In this document: positions 1 to 6,977 of the stretch, piece after piece | Numbering within the stretch: the stretch's first letter is position 1 | Layout of the letters: each line of letters starts with the position of its first letter | Assembly (NCBI GenBank): GCA_030841105.1 | Contig: JAVEDE010000029.1 | Location: 1 to 64,000, forward strand | Direction of reading: 5' to 3' | DNA length: 64,000 nucleotides | Source: Pyrinomonadaceae bacterium | GTDB lineage: Bacteria > Acidobacteriota > Blastocatellia > Pyrinomonadales > Pyrinomonadaceae | Made by a program: the position numbers and the translations under genes | Notes under the pieces: model-generated | Told to the model about the DNA's origin: nothing | The model's database searches: none | Seen by the model: the letters and a program-made list of their open reading frames with translations, nothing else

Positions 1-339
1 TCTATGTCACAGAACAGGGGTAGAATGTCCATGAGAGAATCCCTTTCGGCTCGATGTTTAGTTTTGGCGAACTTCATCTTTACCGAATTGGGTTCTCTTT
101 TCAATTCTTACGTCGAACTCACGTTAGTTACGCTCTCACTCGGACATTATTGCGGCGAATTACTATGTAAAGCGCGTTCAATGCGTCGCCTTTATTTCTA
201 TCTAGGCACGAAATCTTAATAGGAGTGTAGAGGGAATGCTATTGAGGTGGGTTGTATCAGACGTTGCACTTCACGAGCGCAGGAATGGGGGGAAACATTT
301 TATGTTCAACTTTCTAGCTCGCTAGCTATTTTTGCGCTA
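1..339. other. AT-rich stretch without a supported gene
   Basis: One 71-codon open frame on the plus strand covers much of this stretch, but it has no ribosome binding site, no recognisable domain and an unconvincing composition. The base composition matches the AT-rich genes that follow, so it probably belongs to the same foreign block. I see no RNA gene or clear promoter. Confidence 0.5.
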
Positions 340-1407
340 TTACCTAGTTAGCCCACGATAAAAGCCCGATCTCTGCGCATTATCACTGATGTTAGCGTTT
401 TGAATCATCTGCCTTTTTCTTGACATTCTAAGTTCTAGCCATGACTCAAATATATGAGTAAATATCCAATCAGCAATAAATCCTAAAAGGTAAAGCCCTC
501 CAAATAAGAAAAAAAGTACTAAAAGAATTGGAGCGGATATAGCTATAACAAGATTAAACCAGTTCTTATCCTTACCTGTTATTTCACCAATCAACCAGTA
601 AACAATCAACACCCCACCTAGCCAGCAAATTATTAGTAGAACTTCAGCTAGTGTCTTAGCAAAGTCTGGGTCAGTAGTGAATGTCACAAGTCGAATTACA
701 AATATGGCTCCGATCAAAATACCGCCAACAACCCAGCTATAACTGCTTTTGAGGAATTGTTTAAATTTATCGCTCTCCCAAAAAATATGAAGTATTAGGG
801 CAGAAATGATAGTTATGAATAGGCCGTAAATCCAATCATACTCAATAGAAATTCCTTTGATTACAAATTTCTCGCCAGAAGTGACTCCAAAAGACTTGAA
901 AATTTGGCGAGCAATAATTGTGTCAAATAGCAGAATGAAGGCTATTACAATCAACAACAGAATACTTTTACCTGTATCTTCATTAAATCGTTCCTTTGTT
1001 TTATCAAGAACTTGTTTTACAAATCCGTTATCCACACTATTTCTTCTTTCCACAAAGCCTTGTTCGATTCGTTCTTTTTTATTTTGCAATCTATCTATCT
1101 GTGCCTTTAGTAGTTCCGTTTGCCTATTCACGCCCTCCATCAAAATTTTAAATTCATTTTCTATTATTCTTTTAACTTCAGCATCTAACGCTGTTTGATC
1201 TCGATTAGGAACAGTTTGTGTTTCTGTTGTCGGTGAGTAAATAACCTGTAGTTCACTCCTTCGGCGACGGCCAAGTGAATATCCCCAAAGGCTCATGATA
1301 ATCCTAAGAAAAGGAGAGAAAACAAAAGGAATTAAGTACAATGCGATTAGAATCGCTATCACGGCGAGTACATACCAAAACATCGAAGAATCTATAATAT
1401 TAGACAC
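340..1407 (-). CDS. coiled-coil polytopic membrane protein, function unknown
   Basis: This 355-residue protein has an N-terminal membrane segment (about residues 10-35), a charged coiled-coil-like region (about 75-125) and about five more hydrophobic segments between 145 and 310. It ends in a basic tail. I do not recognise the family. The start is a GTG with a good AAGGAG eight bases upstream. It lies 12 bases after the VWA-like lipoprotein gene, so the two are almost certainly co-transcribed. Base composition is far more AT-rich than in the rest of the window, a sign of transfer. A role as membrane partner of the lipoprotein is inferred from the operon only. Confidence 0.75.
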   Translation of the reverse strand: MSNIIDSSMFWYVLAVIAILIALYLIPFVFSPFLRIIMSLWGYSLGRRRRSELQVIYSPTTETQTVPNRDQTALDAEVKRIIENEFKILMEGVNRQTELLKAQIDRLQNKKERIEQGFVERRNSVDNGFVKQVLDKTKERFNEDTGKSILLLIVIAFILLFDTIIARQIFKSFGVTSGEKFVIKGISIEYDWIYGLFITIISALILHIFWESDKFKQFLKSSYSWVVGGILIGAIFVIRLVTFTTDPDFAKTLAEVLLIICWLGGVLIVYWLIGEITGKDKNWFNLVIAISAPILLVLFFLFGGLYLLGFIADWIFTHIFESWLELRMSRKRQMIQNANISDNAQRSGFYRGLTR

Positions 1408-1419
1408 TATAATTCTCCT

Positions 1420-2406
1420 TCAGCTTGTTATAAGCGTCACAAGGTTAGGGTCTTGCTGGTCAAAGAACCAACGTATAAGTTCGCTTTGTTTTTGGCGAAA
1501 CCTCTCGTCAAATTTATAGTAAAGTCCAAATACAATTACAGACGTGTTTGGGTCAGGTTTATCAAATGGTCTGAGCTTTAATTCTTCAACCGTTTTCTTA
1601 ATCTTAATTATTGTATGCTCAGAATAATCTCTGGGAGAGAAATAAAGGTCTTCGAAATCAATGTGTCCATCTGTAATAAAAATAAGAAGCCGCTTAACTT
1701 TTTTCGAGTCGGTATTTCTTTTGACGTTGGCTATATGGTGGAAGAGTGGAGACTTCGTATATATATCATTACTTATTTGCTGAAGACACCAGCTTTGTAT
1801 TTTCGAAACCGTTTCGTTTTCGTCATCGGAATAATTTGATACGATTTTGACTACCTTTAAGTGACGGTCTTTGTATCTACTAGTGTAAATGGTTGATGCG
1901 ATCTCAATTTGGGAAGGCAGATTAACAATATCCAATGATTGGTCTTGGCTGATTTCCTGCTTGTTAGGTTTAGAACCAAAAATCCTCAAGGTAATTTTAT
2001 CACCGGGTAACAGAACATGTCCCTTAATAAGATATTCAGCAAATTTACGCACATTATATTCAGCCCAAGAAATCTCCTTCCCTTGATAGAGAATTTTGCT
2101 GTCTAAACTGGATTGCGTGGCATCAATTGAAATATCAACGTAACGCTGTAACTCTTCTGGCGGCCAAGATATGATTTTACTTGTTTCATCCTGATAAAAG
2201 GTCTTTAGAAGGTATTCTTTCTCTTCCTTTGTTTCCTTATACCAAGAGCTAGCTCCCTCAATCTCAATGTTAGGTTCTCTTGATTTATTATTGCCGACCT
2301 TACACGAAGAGATGCTAGCTATGACTGCTAATGAACCCAACAATGGTATTAGAAGCATGGAGAGTCTAAAGAAATGAATTAGTTTGTGTGAGGTAATGTT
2401 TTTCAT
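1420..2406 (-). CDS. putative lipoprotein with a VWA-like domain
   Basis: The 328-residue product begins with a basic, hydrophobic leader ending in ASISSC at about residues 30-35, a plausible lipobox, so a membrane-anchored lipoprotein is likely. The body resembles a von Willebrand A fold: a first strand with DISIDATQSS (a MIDAS-like DxSxS variant) and a later LLIFITDGHID strand. These support a metal-dependent protein-binding domain, but the match is by eye. It is the first gene of a two-gene AT-rich operon with the membrane protein downstream. The substrate or partner is unknown. Codon use is unlike the genes from 3.6 kb onward. Confidence 0.7.
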   Translation of the reverse strand: MKNITSHKLIHFFRLSMLLIPLLGSLAVIASISSCKVGNNKSREPNIEIEGASSWYKETKEEKEYLLKTFYQDETSKIISWPPEELQRYVDISIDATQSSLDSKILYQGKEISWAEYNVRKFAEYLIKGHVLLPGDKITLRIFGSKPNKQEISQDQSLDIVNLPSQIEIASTIYTSRYKDRHLKVVKIVSNYSDDENETVSKIQSWCLQQISNDIYTKSPLFHHIANVKRNTDSKKVKRLLIFITDGHIDFEDLYFSPRDYSEHTIIKIKKTVEELKLRPFDKPDPNTSVIVFGLYYKFDERFRQKQSELIRWFFDQQDPNLVTLITS

Positions 2407-2608
2407 ACTCTCAGCTTTAGCCTTTGGTGAGCTGCTAACTAGCTGTTGCTGATCTAACTGAAATTATTCGCTGTGAGGCTTATGAAAAGCTTGTCAGAGG
2501 TAAAGCGGAAGCAAGATATAGCGATAGAGAGTAGGTGTCAATAGTCAGGCATTAATTACTATGGCTTTCAAATCAAGAAGTAATCTATCAAATGCTTTGT
2601 AATATTGA

Positions 2609-2767
2609 TTATGGTCTTTCCACATTCACATCACGGGCGACATTCAAAGCGATGATTATGAATCACTGGACGCGATGAACCGCATGATCCGCGACATGGA
2701 TGCTCAACTGTTTGAACTAGAATTGTCGTTGCAGCCCGCGACTGAAGATGAATTGATCGCGGCATAG
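2609..2767 (+). pseudogene. short gene remnant of unknown family
   Basis: After an in-frame stop at 2606-2608 a frame stays open for 52 codons. It ends in an acidic, alanine-rich tail typical of a real C-terminus, and its GC content matches the chromosome rather than the flanking AT-rich DNA. The only ATG (2675) would give a 30-residue peptide, with no convincing ribosome binding site. I read it as the 3' end of a gene whose front was lost at the edge of the AT-rich insertion. A genuine small protein is possible. The rest of 2407-2956 shows nothing I can name. Confidence 0.35.
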
Positions 2768-2979
2768 AAGTTAAGAGTTTAAGAGTGCCCATATTCCTAC
2801 GCTATTACGCTACCAATATCTAATTGGCTCGCCTGCCTTCACACTTATCTTGTAGTTACATCGCTCAGAATTTCCTTGCAGAGCCACACAATTGTTGTAT
2901 ATTCGCGCCGGACACACAAAGACTGCGCCGCCTGTGAGCCTCACGGCAGCATACAATTAGCTTGAACTGTCCCGCAGAC

Positions 2980-3204
2980 TTAAAGCAGCGGGATCAGAGT
3001 TTGCAGTAGGGTGAGCGCGATCTCCGTTAGGCCATCTTCTTCCGGCGCGGGAGGGGCTTTCTCCATCCAAATTATGCCGGTTGATTGAACCGGCGGCGGT
3101 GGCGGCGGAGTCTTCTCCATCCAAATTATGCCCTCGGCGAAGGTGGACGTGGAGAACACAAACGCCAACAACACGGCGGCGAGAGCATTCCGATAGCTTT
3201 TCAT
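2980..3204 (-). CDS. small secreted protein with two GIIWMEK repeats
   Basis: This 74-residue product has a clear signal peptide (MKSYRNALAA, a hydrophobic core, cleavage near STFA-EG at residue 23). The mature part carries two copies of GIIWMEK followed by T/A-PP, 18 codons apart, with a run of six prolines between them. It then has an acidic hinge and a hydrophobic LLQTLIPLL tail. At DNA level 20 bases of each repeat are identical (3059-3078 and 3113-3132). An AAAAGGAG lies just upstream of the ATG. It is divergent from the truncated TPR-like gene, 134 bases away. I do not know the family. The repeats suggest a precursor of a short peptide or a repeated binding motif, but that is inference. 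Confidence 0.7.
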   Translation of the reverse strand: MKSYRNALAAVLLAFVFSTSTFAEGIIWMEKTPPPPPPVQSTGIIWMEKAPPAPEEDGLTEIALTLLQTLIPLL

Positions 3205-3233
3205 TTCTTCTTCTCCTTTTGAGGTAGTTAGTG

Positions 3234-3253
3234 AAACCAGACCCGACTGGTTT
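3234..3253. promoter_or_regulatory. palindrome AAACCAG-N6-CTGGTTT between divergent genes
   Basis: A perfect 7-base inverted repeat with a 6-base spacer sits in the 134-base gap between the secreted repeat protein and the TPR-like gene, 30 bases upstream of the former's start. Position and symmetry fit an operator for a dimeric regulator. A weak hairpin is the alternative, but there is no gene end here for a terminator to serve. Confidence 0.4.
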
Positions 3254-3338
3254 TAATTTGCGGCCTATCCCACTCATAGGACGCGGCTTAAGCCTGCCTG
3301 AACAATTTTTGCCAAGCACAAAGAAAGCGAGTCCTCAC

Positions 3339-3629
3339 ATGACTTTAGCTGAAACCTTATTAAAGCAGTTGGAAAACAGTGCATTGAGCCGCGACGAGCG
3401 GGCGCAGATTCAATGCCGAATAGCGGCGGACTTAGAGCATAAAGGCGAGTATGAGTCGGCGCGCGAAGTGCTCGCCGAGTTATGGCAGGGCGTCGGTGAA
3501 CGTCCTACACTAGAAGGACTGTCTGAGTTGACGGCCGCAGAGGTACTTTTGCGTGTAGGGTCGCTCTCGGGATTGCTCTTAGGAGCGGGCGACGATGAGC
3601 CGCTATTTTCCGTTGGGGATGGTGGCTAA
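3339..3629 (+). pseudogene. truncated N-terminus of a TPR-like (possibly regulatory) protein
   Basis: From the ATG at 3339 the frame gives 96 residues of helical, TPR-like character: AETLLKQLE, then HKGEYESAREVLAELWQ, then GLSELTAAEVLLRVGSLSG. From memory, this N-terminus resembles long TPR proteins of acidobacteria that may end in a Fis-type DNA-binding domain; that is not checked. Here the frame stops soon after LSGLLLGAG and runs 27 bases into the 3' end of the convergent S9 peptidase gene. Most of the protein appears deleted. An upstream ATG at 3231 is in frame but lies before the palindrome. The gene may be dead or encode a short helical protein. Confidence 0.5.
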
Positions 3630-5663
3630 TTTGACGGTCTTGGGGTCAACCGTGATCTCCTGCAAACGTTTGGCTACTTCGGGCGTGAGGGATTCCTGGT
3701 AACGTCCGCCGAGGTATTTAGCCAGGAACTTCTCGGTCTGTGCCAGCATCGCCATGCGGTTGACGGGACGCGCGAAGCCGTGCCCCTCGTCGGGTGCGAC
3801 GATGTACTCGACGGGGAATCCCCTGTCGCGCAGGGCGATCACGATCTGGTCGGCTTCGCGTTTGTTCACACGGGGGTCGTTAGCTCCCTGCACGACGAGC
3901 AGCGGGGTCTTGATCTTATCGGCGTGCGTCAGCGGCGACTGCCGCACGAGCTGCGCTTTCCCTTCCGCGGTGGTGGGGTCACCCATCCGCTGGTGGAAGC
4001 GGATGCGCTCGGACTCCCAATATGCCGGGATGGCTTCGAGCAGCGTGATCAGGTTGGACGGGGCGACAATCGCCACCGCCGCCGCGTAGAGGTCTGGCGT
4101 GGAGGTGACGCCGGAGAGCGTCGCGTAGCCGCCGTAAGATGCCCCCATGATGCCGACGCGCTTGGGATCGCTGATGCCCTGACTGATTAGATACTTCGCG
4201 CCCCACGTCAGGTCGTCCTGCATCTTGTCGCCCCACTGCTTGTTGCCCGCGTCCAGAAACTTCTTGCCGTAGCCGGTCGAGCCACGAAAGCTCGGACTGA
4301 GAACGGCGTAGCCGCGGTTCGTTAAGAGCTGCGACATGGCGTCGTAGCCCCAACGGTCGCGCGCCCAAGGCCCTCCGTGCGGGAGGATGATGGTCGGCAG
4401 GTTCTTCGGCGCAAGACCTCTCGGCAGGGACAGGTAGGCGGGAATCTCCAGCCCGTCCGACGACTTGTAGCGAATTGGCTTTACTTCGGCGAGAGATGCA
4501 CGCGGCAACTTTTCGCGGATGCGGTATTGCAACTCCAACTTCTTCGACTTGCGATCAAAGAGATACTTCTCGCCAGGCTCCGTGTCGCTGAAAGCCGAAA
4601 TGAGCCAGGTCATCTCGTCGCCGGTGGACGAGTCGAAGCTGAGTTCCATCTTCGGCAGCTTCTTCTGCAACAACTTGTAATCTTCCGCGAGCGTCTTGTC
4701 CTTGAAATAGAACCGCTGGCGGTCGTCAACGTAGAGCGTGTAGACCAGTTCGTCAGTCACGTCCGAGAAGGACGCGTTCTCCAAGTCCACACGGCTCTTG
4801 GGATCGGATTCGACGGCTTCCTCTTTGCCGGTTTCGGGATCGAACAAGACGAGCCTCACCAAGTCCACGCCCACGCCCTTGTTCGAGATCATGTAGACGC
4901 GGCGATTGTCTTTGTTGAAGTGAACGGGGCTGCAAGTCTCGAAGACGCTGCACGAATAAACTTTCGTGAACTTGCCGTCGGCGTCCACCCTGAGGACTTC
5001 CGTGTCGCCGCTCTTGGTCGAGCGCGTGGCGAGGCGCAACTGGTCTTTATTGTCGAAGAGCCAGTTCGTCAGACGTTCCGTGTTCTGGCGAATCAGGGTG
5101 CGCTCGCCGGTCGAGATTTTGACTTTATACAGATCGTGCCACGCCGGGTCGCGTTCATTCAGGCCGACATAGACCGCGTCCGGCTCGGTGCGCGGCACGT
5201 TGAAACCGATGGTTCTGACCTTCTCCGAATTGGTGAGATTGCGCGCGACGGGGACTTCCGCTCCGCTCGACGGTGGCTCGTTAGGGTTGACGGCGTAGAG
5301 GTTGAAATTCTCGTCGCCCCCCTTGTCGTTAACGAACAAGATAAACTTGCCGTCACGACTCCAAAAGTAATTTCTGATCGGGCGTCTCGCCTCACTGGTC
5401 AGCAGGCGCGCGTTGGCGAACGGCTCGTCCGCGCGTTTGACCCAAAGGTTCAAAGTGCCCTTGTGTGGCTTGAGGAAGGCGATGAACTTGCCGTCCAGGG
5501 AAATCTGCGCTCTGGCGATGTCCGGGTTGCCTAACAATATTTCACGGTCAATCAACGGCGGCAGATTGTTTTGTGCCAGCGCGGTCGCGCCGGTCAGAAA
5601 AGTTAACGATAGCGCGCAAAGTAAAAGTCTGGCCGCCAAAGATGTGCGAGGGGTCTTAATCAT
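3603..5663 (-). CDS. S9 family peptidase (acylaminoacyl/dipeptidyl peptidase type), secreted
   Basis: The 686-residue protein has a signal peptide ending near ATALAQ, a WD40-like beta-propeller half (about 30-400), and a C-terminal alpha/beta-hydrolase domain. The catalytic triad is visible: Ser in GASYGGYA (about 508), Asp in GANDPRVN (about 594) and His in DEGHGFARP (about 626). S9 enzymes cleave short peptides, often after proline or from acylated N-termini, and the propeller restricts access to small substrates. Length and motif order are normal. It is monocistronic and convergent with the truncated TPR-like gene, overlapping it by 27 bases. Exact specificity cannot be read from the sequence. 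Confidence 0.93.
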   Translation of the reverse strand: MIKTPRTSLAARLLLCALSLTFLTGATALAQNNLPPLIDREILLGNPDIARAQISLDGKFIAFLKPHKGTLNLWVKRADEPFANARLLTSEARRPIRNYFWSRDGKFILFVNDKGGDENFNLYAVNPNEPPSSGAEVPVARNLTNSEKVRTIGFNVPRTEPDAVYVGLNERDPAWHDLYKVKISTGERTLIRQNTERLTNWLFDNKDQLRLATRSTKSGDTEVLRVDADGKFTKVYSCSVFETCSPVHFNKDNRRVYMISNKGVGVDLVRLVLFDPETGKEEAVESDPKSRVDLENASFSDVTDELVYTLYVDDRQRFYFKDKTLAEDYKLLQKKLPKMELSFDSSTGDEMTWLISAFSDTEPGEKYLFDRKSKKLELQYRIREKLPRASLAEVKPIRYKSSDGLEIPAYLSLPRGLAPKNLPTIILPHGGPWARDRWGYDAMSQLLTNRGYAVLSPSFRGSTGYGKKFLDAGNKQWGDKMQDDLTWGAKYLISQGISDPKRVGIMGASYGGYATLSGVTSTPDLYAAAVAIVAPSNLITLLEAIPAYWESERIRFHQRMGDPTTAEGKAQLVRQSPLTHADKIKTPLLVVQGANDPRVNKREADQIVIALRDRGFPVEYIVAPDEGHGFARPVNRMAMLAQTEKFLAKYLGGRYQESLTPEVAKRLQEITVDPKTVKLATIPNGK

Positions 5664-5837
5664 GTCTCAATAAACTCCTGTTAGATGTCTGTAGTCAGTA
5701 CTGGCTGACCCTGCGATATATGCAGTTCCACAGACATAAACGTGCGCGAGGGTGAAAGCATTAACATCTGGCGTCAATACTTTTCATCAGGAGGGACTGA
5801 GACGAACTGCGCGTTCCGATTTGCTATATTGGTGCGA

Positions 5838-6395
5838 ATGAAAACGAACACTTACATCGCGTTTTTGCGGGGCATCAATATCGGCGGGCAGCGCGTCAAG
5901 ATGGAGCGTTTGCGGGAACTGTTCTCTGGGTTGGGACTGACGGGTGTGCGTAGTTACATTCAGACGGGCAACATCTTCTTCGAATCAGCCGACGCGAGCC
6001 GCGACGCGCTGACACAGAGGATCGAGCGACACCTCGCCGCCGCTCTAGGCTACGAAGTGCCCACGTTCCTGCGAACCATCGCGGAGGTGGAACGTGCACT
6101 CCGGCTCGATCCATTCAAGCGCCTCGAACCGACGCCCGACACGCGCTTCCTCATCACCTTCATCTCGCGCCCGCTGCCCGACGATCTCAAGTTGCCGCTC
6201 GTCTCGCCCAAAGCCGACTACGAGATACTGCGAGCCACGCCGGGCGAAGTGTTCAGCCTGATGCGCCTCGTCAACGGACGGCCGGGCAACCCTGCGACGT
6301 TGATCGAAAAAATCTGCAAGGCGAAAACAACGTCGCGCTTCTTCGCCACGACCGTCAAGATCCTCGAAGCCGCGAAAAGCGCGTCAGTTAAATGA
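5838..6395 (+). CDS. DUF1697 family protein
   Basis: The 185-residue product starts MKTNTYIAFLRGINIGG, the hallmark N-terminus of DUF1697, followed by the typical RSYIQTGNIFFES strand. The family is widespread, cytosolic and functionally uncharacterised. The frame is open upstream to 5742, but homology begins at the ATG at 5838, so I chose that start. It is a single gene, divergent from the S9 peptidase. Confidence 0.9.
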   Translation: MKTNTYIAFLRGINIGGQRVKMERLRELFSGLGLTGVRSYIQTGNIFFESADASRDALTQRIERHLAAALGYEVPTFLRTIAEVERALRLDPFKRLEPTPDTRFLITFISRPLPDDLKLPLVSPKADYEILRATPGEVFSLMRLVNGRPGNPATLIEKICKAKTTSRFFATTVKILEAAKSASVK

Positions 6396-6470
6396 ACACG
6401 GTTCGCGCGCAACCGTCGCGCACAAACGCGCGCGTTCGCCTCGCTTTTCCGCGGGCGGTCAAAATGAATA

Positions 6471-6498
6471 TTGACACGCCCGCCGGGAAGAGTATTAT
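6471..6498 (+). promoter_or_regulatory. candidate sigma-70 promoter (TTGACA-N16-TATTAT)
   Basis: TTGACA at 6471-6476 and TATTAT at 6493-6498, with a 16-base spacer, are close to the housekeeping consensus and sit in a GC-rich setting where such matches are rare by chance. Transcription would begin near 6505 toward the CxxCH protein gene. Confidence 0.55.
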
Positions 6499-6504
6499 CA
6501 AGCT

Positions 6505-6977
6505 CCCCTTGAGCAGTTAGAACATCGAGATGACTCACCTCATCTCAGCAAATTCATTCGACTCGACGTTGAAGGCTTACGCTGACACAATCCCTCCATT
6601 GATGTCGCCGGCAATCTAACAGGCGTTCGTTGCGTCGAGTAAGTCGTTCATGCCCCACATGCAGAGGTCACAGGCGTTTCACTGTTAGGGTGAAATCCGG
6701 CGCGCTCGAACCACACCAGAGAGACGCGTCGGCCGCTTCCGCCGGGACATCCCCCAGTGTCCGCGAAGTTTCATTGAACACTTTAGGATTCCGTCGTTCG
6801 GTCGCGCGTTCTCGCGCGGCACGCCCGAAGTGTGTGTCGGGTTATCCACGGAAAGTTTTCTTGTCATGCAACGATGATTTTTCTTTGCCCATTTAACGGA
6901 GCCGAACGTTTCGCGTCCTCTGCGAAAGGTCAGGCTCTAATGCGCCTCACGCGCTTCGCATCTCTAAGGGAGACAGT
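6505..6977 (+). other. long leader/intergenic region before the CxxCH protein gene
   Basis: About 470 bases separate the candidate promoter from the ATG at 6978. An 88-codon frame at 6630-6896 has no domain or ribosome binding site and I do not accept it. The stretch has several short self-complementary pieces, but I could not match it to a known riboswitch class. It may be a long 5' leader or hold a second promoter nearer the gene. A GGGAG lies just before the ATG. Confidence 0.35.

Noticed and set aside
4..219. 71-codon frame at the window start
   Set aside because: No ribosome binding site, domain or codon signal; AT-rich DNA gives such frames by chance.
2957..3319. 120-codon frame overlapping the GIIWMEK protein in another frame
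   Set aside because: Arg-rich shadow; the overlapping frame has a proper signal peptide, repeat and ribosome binding site.
4377..5534. 385-codon frame antisense to the S9 peptidase
   Set aside because: Shadow of a gene with clear family motifs.
6630..6896. 88-codon frame in the leader at 6.6 kb
   Set aside because: Arg/Ser-rich composition without domain or ribosome binding site.
6505..6977. Cyclic-di-GMP (GEMM) or cobalamin riboswitch
   Set aside because: No match by eye to the conserved cores; left as an unassigned leader.
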